A stretch of DNA of 64,000 nucleotides. It comes from Glaciihabitans sp. INWT7. Its GTDB lineage: Bacteria > Actinomycetota > Actinomycetes > Actinomycetales > Microbacteriaceae. Positions 53,550 through 61,728 of this stretch are shown here, piece by piece. Made by a program: the position numbers and the translations under genes. The notes below the pieces were generated by a model. The model ran no database searches and was not told the DNA's origin. It saw only the letters and a list, made by a program, of their open reading frames with translations. Location of the stretch: assembly GCF_014217685.1 (NCBI RefSeq), contig NZ_CP043653.1:624419-688418 (forward strand), read 5' to 3'. Positions within the stretch are counted from its first letter, which is position 1; each line of letters begins with the position of its first letter.

Positions 53550-54029
53550 TCAGGCGTCGATGCCCAGCTTCTTGCGTAGCGACGCGACGTGCCCGGTGGC
53601 CTTCACGTTGTACAGCGGAAGGGTGATGGCGCCGGCCTCGTCCACAGCGAAGGTGGACCGGATGGTGCCGGTGACGGTCTTGCCGTAGAGGGACTTCTCG
53701 CCGTATGCGCCATACGCGTTGTGCACGGTGAGGTCGGGGTCACTCAGCAGCGGGAAATTGAGCCCCTGCTCGGTCTGGAATTTCTTGAGGGCCGGTGCGG
53801 CATCCTTCGAGATACCGAGCACCGTGTAGCCGGCGGACTTGAGCGAGTTGATGTTGTCTCGGAAGTCGCAGGCCTCGGTGGTGCAGCCGGGGGTGGATGC
53901 GGCGGGGTAGAAGTAGACGATGACCTTGTCGCCCGCGTAGTCGCCCAGCGAGACGGGTGATCCATCCTGGTCGGTGAGGGTGAACTCGGGGGCGGGCTGG
54001 CCGGCCTCGAGCCTGGTTGATGTGGTCAC
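53550..54029 (-). CDS. bcp: thioredoxin-dependent peroxiredoxin Bcp
   Basis: A 159-residue peroxiredoxin reducing H2O2 and organic peroxides. STPGCTTEACDFRD gives the peroxidatic Cys49 and resolving Cys54 (C-x4-C, Bcp/PrxQ type), and IRSTFAVDEAG is conserved. GTG 54029 has GGAG 6 nt upstream; a longer in-frame start is less likely. It complements the catalase at 29117. Confidence 0.92.
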   Translation of the reverse strand: MTTSTRLEAGQPAPEFTLTDQDGSPVSLGDYAGDKVIVYFYPAASTPGCTTEACDFRDNINSLKSAGYTVLGISKDAAPALKKFQTEQGLNFPLLSDPDLTVHNAYGAYGEKSLYGKTVTGTIRSTFAVDEAGAITLPLYNVKATGHVASLRKKLGIDA

Positions 54030-54163
54030 GCTGTGCTCCTTCGACTGCACCGATTTCTGTGCTCAATCCTACGGAACCGCCGTGCGCCGAGCACGGTTCG
54101 CGAGACCTCCCTGGCGATGCTAATGTTGTCCCTTGGTTCTCCCGTTTGTCGCGAGTACCGAAC

Positions 54164-54239
<76 letters not shown>

Positions 54240-54274
54240 CAACACTCGACTCGCCCATCCCGGATGATGTACTC

Positions 54275-54757
54275 ATGGCCTCCTCGATACGTCGCGCCGA
54301 AGCCCTTCGCGTTGCGGCCGACCGGCTGTCGGCGAGCCCGATCCTCATCGATGGCGACGCCCAGGAGTTGCTCGCGAGCATCCGTTCGGGCAGTGAACGG
54401 TTGGACATCACCATCACCGATCGAGCCACGCTCACCGCGAGCGGTCAGAGAGCGGCGATCGTGATCCTCGCCGTCGATGGCGATGGCCGCAGATCTTCGT
54501 TTGCGCGTGCGGCCACGATGCTGCGGGGGATGGATGCGATGCTCATGCCCGACGCCGTGCAGATCGGCGTGATTCAGAGCGGCCGCTCGCGCATGACTCC
54601 ACCCCGCCTGCTCCGGCTTCTCGCATCCGAGATCCTCTTTCAGGTGACTCTGGCCGTGCCGGAGCTCGTGCCGCTGCAGTTGCGGCGATCGATTCGACAA
54701 CGCTTCGGCCTGGCCGCCCTGGATGCGGCCGGTCTGCGGGTGATCCGCTTCGGTTGA
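54275..54757 (+). CDS. hypothetical protein
   Basis: A 160-residue protein I do not recognise. It is alternately helical and strand-like (ITITDRATLTASGQRAAIVILAVDGDG), with a C-terminal helical half (RMTPPRLLRLLASEILFQV) and no membrane segment or cysteine pattern. ATG 54275 follows the tRNA by 35 bp; codon use matches its neighbours. Confidence 0.6.
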   Translation: MASSIRRAEALRVAADRLSASPILIDGDAQELLASIRSGSERLDITITDRATLTASGQRAAIVILAVDGDGRRSSFARAATMLRGMDAMLMPDAVQIGVIQSGRSRMTPPRLLRLLASEILFQVTLAVPELVPLQLRRSIRQRFGLAALDAAGLRVIRFG

Positions 54758-54808
54758 TCCCCCTCGACGATCGTGTCGGTGGCAAATCCAGGCTCGATGA
54801 GCCTCGCA

Positions 54809-54814
54809 TAGACT
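54809..54814 (+). promoter_or_regulatory. -10 box TAGACT for the arsR-arsC fusion
   Basis: TAGACT ends 7 nt before ATG 54822. AGAC-TGAC-GTCT (54810-54821) overlaps it, a small inverted repeat that could be an autoregulatory site. Confidence 0.4.
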
Positions 54815-54821
54815 GACGTCT

Positions 54822-55724
54822 ATGGAAGGCGAGTCGCGGGTCTCCGGAGAGCTGAAGCTGCTCGCGGATCCGACCCGAGCGCGCATTCTCGGGCTCATCA
54901 TGGAGAGTCCGGAGGGCAGGCGCTCGGTGGGCGAGCTCGCGCTCACGCTGGGGCTGCGCCAGCCGACGGTGAGCCATCACCTGAAGGCGCTGGTGGATGA
55001 AGACCTGGTGATCCGCACCCCAGAGGGCCGCGTCGCCTGGTATTCGATGCATCCGGATCGGGTCGATCGTGTCGCGGAGGTGCTCGACCCGCCTCGCTCC
55101 ACGGAACGGGCCGAGGCCGTGCTCGAGAGGATCTCGACCGATCTCGCCGCACGATTCGCGGGGGTGTTCGGGCCAGAGACCGTCGAACGGTACGTGCGAG
55201 AGAGCCACGCTCTCCTCTACGAAGGCGAACGGAACACGAAGTACCTCCCCTCGCTCACCTCTCGCTTCGCCGCGGACCGGCTGTCGGCGTTGGCGCGCAC
55301 CGAATCACCCTCCGTCGACCGGGTTCCCGAGGTGCTGTTCGTCTGCGTGCAGAACGCGGGCCGATCTCAGATCGCGGCGGCGATCCTGCGCCATCTGGCC
55401 GGCGACGCCGTGCGGGTGCGCACGGCCGGATCTGCGCCAGCCGATGCCGTGAGGTCGGTCGTCATCGCGTCCCTCGACGAGATCGGAGTGCCGATCGGCG
55501 GTGAGTTCCCCAAGCCGTTGACGGACGAGGTCGTGCGAGCCGCGGACGTCGTCGTCACGATGGGCTGCGGCGACGCCTGCCCCATCTACCCGGGCAGGCG
55601 TTACCTCGATTGGGACCTCGACGACCCGGTGGGCCTGCCGATCGGTCGGGTGCGGGGCATCCGGGACGATATCGAATCGCGGGTGCGGGAACTCCTCGTG
55701 TCGCTCGCGGTGAATTCCGACTGA
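54822..55724 (+). CDS. ArsR-type HTH fused to LMW-phosphatase-like arsenate reductase
   Basis: A 300-residue fusion. Residues 1-90 are an ArsR winged helix (LKLLADPTRARILGLI, RQPTVSHHLKALVDEDLV). Residues about 95-165 are a three-helix dimerisation segment. Residues 168-298 are an ArsC/LMW-PTPase fold with CVQNAGRS (Cys175-x5-Arg181) and a later GCGDACP and WDLDDPVG. The HTH part has no cysteine at all, so the usual As(III) site is absent. The enzyme would reduce arsenate with mycothiol/mycoredoxin by family analogy. A free ArsC follows at 55799. Confidence 0.87.
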   Translation: MEGESRVSGELKLLADPTRARILGLIMESPEGRRSVGELALTLGLRQPTVSHHLKALVDEDLVIRTPEGRVAWYSMHPDRVDRVAEVLDPPRSTERAEAVLERISTDLAARFAGVFGPETVERYVRESHALLYEGERNTKYLPSLTSRFAADRLSALARTESPSVDRVPEVLFVCVQNAGRSQIAAAILRHLAGDAVRVRTAGSAPADAVRSVVIASLDEIGVPIGGEFPKPLTDEVVRAADVVVTMGCGDACPIYPGRRYLDWDLDDPVGLPIGRVRGIRDDIESRVRELLVSLAVNSD

Positions 55725-55740
55725 ATTGTCTAACAACTGC

Positions 55741-55760
55741 GTCATCAACTGATAGATGAC
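55741..55760 (+). promoter_or_regulatory. inverted repeat GTCATC-N8-GATGAC upstream of arsC
   Basis: A perfect 6-bp inverted repeat 39 bp before the arsC start, with size and place suitable for an ArsR-type dimer operator. Confidence 0.45.
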
Positions 55761-55798
55761 GGTCTATGCTTTCGGTGTCGCCGAAAGTAGGGAATTCC

Positions 55799-56209
55799 AT
55801 GGCCGAGAAGCCGACAGTCCTGTTCGTCTGCATCCATAACGCAGGTCGATCGCAAATGGCCGCCGGGTACATGCGCGAGCTCTCCGGGGGTGCCGTCGAG
55901 GTGCGCTCCGGCGGGTCGGAACCGGGAGACCAGATCAACCCGATGGCGATCAAGGCGATGGCAGAGGAGGGCATCGACATCTCCCAGGCTGTGCCCCAGC
56001 TCATGACCACCGAACAGGTCAAGGAGTCCGACGTGGTCATAACGATGGGTTGCGGCGACGTCTGTCCGATCTTCCCCGGCAAGCGCTACGCGGACTGGGA
56101 GCTGACTGACCCGAAGGGCAAGCCCATCGACGAGGTGCGCCCGATCCGCGACGACATCAAAGCCCGCGTTCAGGCGCTGCTCGCCGAGCTGCTGCCCGCC
56201 TCGGGCTGA
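55799..56209 (+). CDS. arsC: arsenate reductase ArsC, LMW-phosphatase type
   Basis: A 136-residue enzyme. CIHNAGRS gives the Cys11-x5-Arg17 oxyanion loop; Cys85 and Cys89 lie in TMGCGDVCP, and DWELTDP carries the acid Asp. Arsenate would be reduced to arsenite through a mycothiol or thioredoxin cycle. It is highly similar to the C-terminal domain of the preceding gene, suggesting duplication. GGGA precedes ATG 55799. No arsenite efflux gene is in the window. Confidence 0.92.
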   Translation: MAEKPTVLFVCIHNAGRSQMAAGYMRELSGGAVEVRSGGSEPGDQINPMAIKAMAEEGIDISQAVPQLMTTEQVKESDVVITMGCGDVCPIFPGKRYADWELTDPKGKPIDEVRPIRDDIKARVQALLAELLPASG

Positions 56210-56313
56210 CCGAGAAGCTCGCTCTTCGTGCCGGATCGGCCCGGGGCGCTTGGCGGCCGCGGGAGTGCGGGCATAGGATGCCGCCACGTACGCACCTCGC
56301 CAGGGAGCTCGCT

Positions 56314-56802
56314 GTGGACACCATCGTGATCGTCGGCACGGTCGTCGTCGCCGTGGCCTCTGCCAGCGTCGGCGGGGTATTCCTGACTTTCTCGGCCTTC
56401 GTGATGGCGGGGCTCGGTCGACTGGCCGTGCCGAACGGCATCCGAGCGATGCAGTCGATCAACATCACCGCAGTGACACCCGTCTTCATGGCCGTGCTGT
56501 TCGGCACCGCCGGGCTCGGCATCATCCTCGCCGCCGTCGGCCTGGTGGATCCCTCTTCCGCCACTCCGTGGAGGCTGGGAGCAGCTACCCTCTACCTCGG
56601 CGGCGTCGTCGCGCTCACCACAGCGTTCCACGTGCCGCGCAACAACGCCCTTGCGCGCGTGTCAGCGGAGGCGGCCGAGGCTGCCGCCCAGTGGCGCACC
56701 TATCGGGTGGCGTGGCTGCGAGGCAACCATGTGCGGATGCTGACTGCCCTGGCCAGCTCAGCACGCTGGGTCGTGAGTCTGCTGCCGGAAGTCACCGGAT
56801 GA
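56314..56802 (+). CDS. DUF1772 membrane protein
   Basis: A 162-residue protein with four hydrophobic segments. FSAFVMAGLGRLAVPNGIRAMQSIN and FHVPRNNALARV (here quoted in short form) are DUF1772 (anthrone-oxygenase-like) signatures. Catalysis is unproven in bacterial members. GTG 56314 has GGAG 6 nt upstream, whereas the in-frame ATG 56278 falls inside a likely -10 box TAGGAT (56274-56279). Confidence 0.8.
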   Translation: MDTIVIVGTVVVAVASASVGGVFLTFSAFVMAGLGRLAVPNGIRAMQSINITAVTPVFMAVLFGTAGLGIILAAVGLVDPSSATPWRLGAATLYLGGVVALTTAFHVPRNNALARVSAEAAEAAAQWRTYRVAWLRGNHVRMLTALASSARWVVSLLPEVTG

Positions 56803-56808
56803 GCGGGG

Positions 56809-58269
56809 TCAGTCCTCATCGGCGGTCGGGTCGTCGGTGACCGGATCTGCGGCGCGTTCGACCGCGACTACCGACTGAGCGGGTTCGGCCGTTCGTGACG
56901 CGGTCGCCGAAGCGCCGGCTGCTGCTCCGGCGGCAGCGCCGCCGGCGAAGCTGCCGAGCAGGCCGCGGAGATCGATTCCGGTGGTGGACTTGAGCACGGC
57001 GTCGATCTCGGTGAAGCCGCCGGCGACGTTCTTAGTCAGCTGGCTCGCGCCATCCGTCGACACGACCGTCAGTTGGTCGATGTTGCCCATCGGGGCCGCG
57101 AGCTCATGGGCGATCTGCGGCAGCATCTCGACGAGTCGCAGCTGGATGAGCGCCTCGGACTTCTGGGCGACCGCCTCGGCCGCGAGCTTGGTCGCCTCGG
57201 CCTCGGCCTGCCCCTTGGCGAGGATCGCATCGGCCGTAGCCTGACCCTCCGCGCGGATCGCCTCGGCATTCGCGACCCGGCTGTCGCGCTCGGCGGTGGC
57301 AGCGATGACGCGGGCCTCGGCGGCGGCGTTCGCCGCGACCTTCACGCGGTAGGCATCCGCATCCGCGACCGCGTTCACCTCAGAGGCCAGCTGCGCGGTG
57401 CGGAGCTTCGCGGCGGCCTGCGCGGTCACCTCCTGCTCGTGCACGATGTTCTGCTGGGTCTTCGCCTCGGCGAGAGGTTTGGCGCCTGCTGCTTCAGCGG
57501 TGGCCTTGTCGGTATCGAGTTGCAGGGCAGCGCGCTTGAGCGCCAGGGTGTTCTGGGCGATGGCCACGGCCTGTTCCGCCGCGATGGAGGCCTCCTGCGA
57601 GGCCTGGCCGGCCTGGGCTTCGGCGACCTCTGCCGCTTTTAACACGGATGCCTGCTCGGCGCGCCCCATGTTGCGGATGTAGTCGTTGTCGTCGGAGATG
57701 CCCTTGATCTCGAACGAGTCGACGTCGAGTCCCTGGCTGAGCAGCGATTCGCGCGCTGTGGAGAGCACCGCGGCTCCCAGCTCGTCTCGCTTCTGGATGA
57801 TGGTCTGAACATCAGTGCCGCCGATGGAGGAACGCAGGGAGCCCGACAGCACCTCGAGGGCGAATCCGTCGATGTTCTTGTCGTTGCCGATGAAGCGTTG
57901 GCCGGCGGCGAGGATGGCGGAGTGGGTGTCGCCCACCTTTACGATGGCGACAGCCTCGACCGTGAGGGTGATGCCGCGCGCATCCTGCGCCACCGCGGCG
58001 AGTTCGATCGCGCGCGAGCGCAGGCTGATCTTGAAGGCCTTCTGGAAGAACGGGGTGATGAAGACTCCGGACCCGACGACGATACGGATCCCCGACTCCT
58101 CGGTTGCGACGCCGTCGACGGTCTTCACCCTGGCTCGTTTGCCCGTGATGAGGATCGCCTCGTCGGGGCCGGCATTCTTGTAAATCGACTTGGCGTAGAT
58201 CAACACGATGAGGAAGACCACGATCACGGCGGCGATGATCGCCGCGAGGGGAGTGAGGTTGAAGGGCAC
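56809..58269 (-). CDS. flotillin/SPFH-domain protein
   Basis: A 486-residue protein. One N-terminal membrane segment (about 8-28) precedes an SPFH/band-7 domain (about 45-220; ALEVLSGSLRSSIGGTDVQTI in part). A long Ala/Glu coiled coil follows (EAEATKLAAEAVAQKSEAL), then a glycine-rich patch and an acidic tail. Flotillins scaffold membrane microdomains. GTG 58269 (VPFNLTPLAAIIAAV) has AAAGGA 7 nt upstream. It converges on the DUF1772 gene. Confidence 0.9.
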   Translation of the reverse strand: MPFNLTPLAAIIAAVIVVFLIVLIYAKSIYKNAGPDEAILITGKRARVKTVDGVATEESGIRIVVGSGVFITPFFQKAFKISLRSRAIELAAVAQDARGITLTVEAVAIVKVGDTHSAILAAGQRFIGNDKNIDGFALEVLSGSLRSSIGGTDVQTIIQKRDELGAAVLSTARESLLSQGLDVDSFEIKGISDDNDYIRNMGRAEQASVLKAAEVAEAQAGQASQEASIAAEQAVAIAQNTLALKRAALQLDTDKATAEAAGAKPLAEAKTQQNIVHEQEVTAQAAAKLRTAQLASEVNAVADADAYRVKVAANAAAEARVIAATAERDSRVANAEAIRAEGQATADAILAKGQAEAEATKLAAEAVAQKSEALIQLRLVEMLPQIAHELAAPMGNIDQLTVVSTDGASQLTKNVAGGFTEIDAVLKSTTGIDLRGLLGSFAGGAAAGAAAGASATASRTAEPAQSVVAVERAADPVTDDPTADED

Positions 58270-58345
58270 GACGACGTCCTTTGTTCGGTGCCCGAACGCT
58301 AACATCCCTCGACAACTTGCACGAGCCGCCCCGGCCCGCGGAACG

Positions 58346-58627
58346 CTATTTGCGGGGGGAGGGTCCCCGGAGTCCAACCGCAGCGTCGACGACCGCGAAC
58401 GACGTGCTGGGTCCGACCAGCAGCAGCTCGACACCGTCGCGATGCAGAAGCGGCACGAGTTCGGTATCCAGGCGGGCGATCACATCCTCCGCCCGCGCCA
58501 CGAAGATCGCGGCCATGGTGGTGGTGGCCAGGAAGCTCCGGCCCCCGTGGCGCACGATCTTGTCGAAGGATCGCCCGTCTGCATCGGAACTGCCGATGCC
58601 GCGTGGGGCTGTCGAATGGATGGTCAT
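58346..58627 (-). CDS. hypothetical protein
   Basis: A 93-residue protein. AGGA is 6 nt upstream of ATG 58627 (MTIHSTAPRG). A strand-helix pattern (SFLATTTMAAIFVARAEDVI, VELLLVGPSTSFAVVDAAV) suggests a small alpha/beta domain. It lies just upstream of the flotillin gene and may be cotranscribed with it. Confidence 0.5.
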   Translation of the reverse strand: MTIHSTAPRGIGSSDADGRSFDKIVRHGGRSFLATTTMAAIFVARAEDVIARLDTELVPLLHRDGVELLLVGPSTSFAVVDAAVGLRGPSPRK

Positions 58628-58820
58628 GGTTTGTCCTGCTCCGATGTTCCCGTGCTCCGTTGCTCCGGGCATGTTTCGAGCCTAAGTTGGAGGCGATTTT
58701 CAGGGCAGCCATTGACAGGAGGCGATTTCGAGGAATGCCCAGCCGAGGATCTGCTGCGAGGGGATTGACCATCCGCCCGGATGAGGGCACCGTATGGGCG
58801 GTAACCAAGGGAGAGAAACT

Positions 58821-59021
58821 ATGAGAATCAAGTACGTGCTGATCGTGCTCGTCGCCTTCGCCGCCTACGTTCTGGGGGCAAAAGCGGGCGAAGACCGGTA
58901 CAAAGAGATCACCCATGCCGCAACCAAGTACTGGAATGACCCGAAGGTCAAGAAGGCCCGCGCCAAGGCGAAGAAGGCACGGAACAAGGCCGCGAAGGCC
59001 GCTCGCAAGAAATTCAGCTAG
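58821..59021 (+). CDS. small YtxH-like membrane-anchored basic protein
   Basis: A 66-residue protein. One helix (MRIKYVLIVLVAFAAYVLGA) is followed by KAGEDRYKEI and a Lys/Ala-rich tail (KKARAKAKKARNKAAKAAR). The first 30 residues parallel those of the gene at 45246 (VLGARAGRERYEQI), so the two are paralogues. The basic tail could touch nucleic acid or acidic lipids. GGAGA is 6 nt before ATG 58821. Confidence 0.72.
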   Translation: MRIKYVLIVLVAFAAYVLGAKAGEDRYKEITHAATKYWNDPKVKKARAKAKKARNKAAKAARKKFS

Positions 59022-59087
59022 CGAGCGTTAACCACCCGTTCTGGGGTATTCCGCACTAGAGACAAGCTCGGCACTGCGGAGGTACAG

Positions 59088-59117
59088 TTGAGCCAGATGC
59101 AGGGGGCAACACAAACT
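59088..59117 (+). promoter_or_regulatory. promoter for the 59123 small-RNA candidate
   Basis: TTGAGC (59088-59093), 18-bp spacer, CAAACT (59112-59117). The predicted start near 59123-59125 falls exactly where the first predicted helix begins. Confidence 0.5.
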
Positions 59118-59122
59118 CTGGG

Positions 59123-59248
59123 TCTCCTGAATATCGTGTGTCGAGCGCGGGGGCGCTTTTGGCACGATGACTCAGGTTTGCCTCGGTTCGGGAATCGAGT
59201 CTAAACCCCGATCGCCGCCGCTCTTCGGAGCGGCGGCGATCAGTGTTT
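59123..59248 (+). ncRNA. structured small RNA candidate
   Basis: No protein frame is credible in this 415-bp gap (59022-59435). The 125-nt segment folds into three successive elements. The first is CCTGA/TCAGG and ATCGTG/CACGAT capped by AGCGC-gggg-GCGCT (59126-59176). The second is GGTTT/AAACC enclosing CTCG/CGAG (59175-59207). The third is a 14-bp GC stem with a TTCG loop (59210-59241). A promoter precedes it and the last stem acts as terminator. It does not match tmRNA, SRP RNA, RNase P or 6S RNA that I know. 59250-59435 holds a short direct repeat and nothing else that I can see. Confidence 0.6.
59210..59241 (+). terminator. intrinsic terminator with UUCG loop
   Basis: GATCGCCGCCGCTC (59210-59223), ttcg, GAGCGGCGGCGATC (59228-59241): a perfect 14-bp stem followed by agtgtttaa. 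Confidence 0.8.
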
Positions 59249-59250
59249 AA

Positions 59251-59278
59251 CGGGCCACTGTTTAGCGGGCCACTGTTT
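59251..59278. repeat. 13-bp direct repeat, 15-bp period
   Basis: CGGGCCACTGTTT occurs at 59251-59263 and 59266-59278, immediately after the terminator. Confidence 0.7.
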
Positions 59279-59435
59279 GACTGGCAACGAACCGGCAACG
59301 CCGGTGATTAGTGACCCGCGGATGCCTCGGCTCAACGACGTCAAGATACTGCCACGGGCATGCAGGAGTCATCGACTTTAGAGCGGGTGACGCTTCCGGC
59401 GTCGAACGCGCGTCAACGCTCGCCGAGCGGACCGC

Positions 59436-59861
59436 TCAGGCGGCCTTGCGCGGCTTGAACATGCGGTGTTCGTCGTGCTGGTCGTCGACGACGACGACGT
59501 CAGCCTCGGCCGGCGCGGGAGCGGTGGACCAGTCGACGGATTCGACGGTGATCTCTTCCTCGACTGCCATCTCTTTGAGCACAGGGGTCTGGGCGTCTTC
59601 GACGCTCTCGGGGCCGACCTCGGCGAGCTCGACGGCGGCGCGAGGCGCGGCGATCTGGTCGGCGATGTCACGGGCGATGTATTCGGAGATCGTCTCGCCG
59701 AAGAGCGAGTCGGTGTCGGTGCTGGCGCGGAACTGCAGTGTCCACATGCCACCCGCCCCGACGGCCTTGAGCAATCGCTCGCGCACCAGGTCGAAGACGA
59801 GTTCTTCGAGCTCTGCCGACTCCTCGGGCGAGATCGTACGACTGTGCGTGCGTGATTCCAT
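59436..59861 (-). CDS. hypothetical acidic protein
   Basis: A 141-residue acidic soluble protein that I do not recognise. The N-terminal half is helical (EESAELEELVFDLVRERLLKA), with a strand-like MWTLQFRASTDTDS. The C-terminal half is Glu/Val/Pro-rich and ends with a basic MFKPRKAA. ATG 59861 directly follows GTG 59864; either could start the protein. There is a terminator hairpin upstream (59949-59977), so it has its own promoter. Confidence 0.6.
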   Translation of the reverse strand: MESRTHSRTISPEESAELEELVFDLVRERLLKAVGAGGMWTLQFRASTDTDSLFGETISEYIARDIADQIAAPRAAVELAEVGPESVEDAQTPVLKEMAVEEEITVESVDWSTAPAPAEADVVVVDDQHDEHRMFKPRKAA

Positions 59862-59948
59862 CACGACTCACCCTTCAAGTTCAGGTTGATAGTTTGCCCA
59901 GTATGCGCCCGACCCCTCGAACAGGGCCGATGACACGCCGACACGGAA

Positions 59949-59977
59949 AAGGCTCCGGATGCAGCATCCGGAGCCTT
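59949..59977 (-). terminator. terminator of the permease gene
   Basis: AAGGCTCCGGATG and CATCCGGAGCCTT form a perfect 13-bp stem with a 3-nt loop, 18 bp after the permease stop. Read leftward it is followed by TTTTCC. Confidence 0.8.
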
Positions 59978-59994
59978 CTTCGTGTGGTTGCGGG

Positions 59995-61536
59995 CTACTT
60001 GGTGAAGACCTCGTCCTCCATCGCGTCATACCCCTCGGCCTGGGGGTCGCCGTGGAGGCCGCCGCTGAGGGCGTATTCCTCCTCCGGCGAGAGCACGAGC
60101 CGATTGCGCCCGACGAGGGCGAAGATGGCGAGCCCGACGACGAAGATGATGACGAAGGTGATCACCGCGAGGTTGAACGTGGGGTTCGCCACGATGCCGA
60201 CGAACGCCGCGATGGCGATGATGCCGGCGACGACGGCGCCGACGATGCCAGTCGGGCTCTTGTAGGGGCGCTTGGCGGCGGGATACCTGCGGCGCAGCAC
60301 GATGAAAGAGATCATCTGCATCACGTAGGAGATGACCGCGCCGAAGACCGCGATGAACAGGATGATGCCGGTGGCGGCACCCGCGGCATCCGGGTTGACC
60401 GCCGGGATGACCAGCGCGACGACGACGAGGATCACGAAGCCGATCGCTCCTCCGACGAGGAGTGCCACCCAGGGTGTCTGGTGCTTCTTGCCGGTGAGGG
60501 AGAGGAACTTCGGGTAGTAGCCGGCGCGGGAGAGCGAGTACATGTTGCGTCCGTAGGCGAACATGATGCCCTGCAGCGACGCGAGCAGCCCGATGAGGGC
60601 GAAGAGCGCGAGCAGCGCGGCCACGCTGTCGGGCAGGAATGCGCGGAAGCCGGCGAGCAGAGGTTCGTCACCGTCACCCGGCGAAACCGTGAGGGCCTTC
60701 GAGCCCGTCACAGCGGGGTTCAGGAAGAGGATGAGAAGCCCGAAGAAGGCAAGGGTGATGATGCCCCACACTCCCGCGCGCGGGATGTCCTTCGCCGGGT
60801 TCTTGGCCTCCTCCGCCGCCAGTGGCAACTCCTCGATGCCGAGGAAGAACCAGATGGCGAACGGCAGCGAGAACAGGATGCCGATGCCTCCGAAGGGCAG
60901 GAAGCTGGAGTTGCCGGTCGTCGGGGCGATGTCGAACAGCCGGGAGAAGTCGACTGCGCCATTGGCGATGGACAGCACCGCGAAGAGCAGGATCACTGCC
61001 ATCGAGATGATCGCGACGATCAGGGCGAATCGGAATCCGACCGATGCCCCCAGCGAGTTGAGGCCGATGAAGACCGCATAGAGGATGATCCACAGCAGCC
61101 AGGCCGGCACCTCGGCGCCGGTGAGGTCTGTGATGATCTGCCCGGCGTAGGCGGCCGAGAACAGCACGACCACTGCTGTGGTGACCACGTATTCGATGGA
61201 CTCGGAGATGCCGGTGACGAATCCTCCCCACGGTCCCATCGCCGCTCTGGCGAAGGAATACGCTCCGCCGGTGTGCGGCATCGCGGCGGACATCTCTCCG
61301 ATGGAGAAGATCATGGTGAAGTACATGATCACGATGACGATGGTGGCGATGAGCAGGCCGCCCCACCCCGTGGTCGCGAGGCCGACGTTCCATCCGGAGA
61401 AGTCGCCGGAGATGACGGCGGCGATCCCGATGCCCCAGAGGCCCCAGAATCCGGCTGTGCGTTTGAGGCTTCGTTTCTCGAAATAGCCGTCTTCGGCTTT
61501 CGTATAGGTGACGCCGGAGACCGTGTTCTTTGACAT
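59995..61536 (-). CDS. APC-superfamily permease, ethanolamine permease-like
   Basis: A 513-residue transporter with about 12 membrane segments. GIGIAAVISGDFSGWNVGL is the entry motif of ethanolamine permeases of the APC group. MYFTMIFSIGEMSAAMPHTGG and EELPLAAEEAKNPAKDIPR are further family signatures. It would import ethanolamine or a related amine by proton symport. It is divergent from the glutamine-synthetase-like gene, with which it probably forms one pathway. Confidence 0.88.
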   Translation of the reverse strand: MSKNTVSGVTYTKAEDGYFEKRSLKRTAGFWGLWGIGIAAVISGDFSGWNVGLATTGWGGLLIATIVIVIMYFTMIFSIGEMSAAMPHTGGAYSFARAAMGPWGGFVTGISESIEYVVTTAVVVLFSAAYAGQIITDLTGAEVPAWLLWIILYAVFIGLNSLGASVGFRFALIVAIISMAVILLFAVLSIANGAVDFSRLFDIAPTTGNSSFLPFGGIGILFSLPFAIWFFLGIEELPLAAEEAKNPAKDIPRAGVWGIITLAFFGLLILFLNPAVTGSKALTVSPGDGDEPLLAGFRAFLPDSVAALLALFALIGLLASLQGIMFAYGRNMYSLSRAGYYPKFLSLTGKKHQTPWVALLVGGAIGFVILVVVALVIPAVNPDAAGAATGIILFIAVFGAVISYVMQMISFIVLRRRYPAAKRPYKSPTGIVGAVVAGIIAIAAFVGIVANPTFNLAVITFVIIFVVGLAIFALVGRNRLVLSPEEEYALSGGLHGDPQAEGYDAMEDEVFTK

Positions 61537-61640
61537 GCATTCCTCCAGGAGGGGATCGTCGGGAGCCGGGCGCGATGAGCCACCGCGTCACGCTTACCGG
61601 AGAGCATGGCGTTTATTGGTACTTCGTGTCTACCTTTGGA

Positions 61641-61658
61641 TGTAAACAGTGCATTACA
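61641..61658. promoter_or_regulatory. operator candidate TGTAA-N8-TTACA
   Basis: A perfect inverted repeat in the 190-bp gap between the divergent permease and ligase genes. TAGGAT nearby (61664-61669) is a possible -10 for the rightward operon. Confidence 0.5.
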
Positions 61659-61728
61659 CGCCCTAGGATCGGGATCGTGCCGCCGTGATGCAATGGTCGG
61701 CAAAAGCTCGAGAAGACGAGGAACCCCC

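Noticed and set aside
59056-59298. Leftward 80-codon frame in the 59022-59435 gap
   Set aside because: It runs through the perfect terminator stem and the direct repeat, is Arg/Ser/Pro-rich low complexity, and has no ribosome site.
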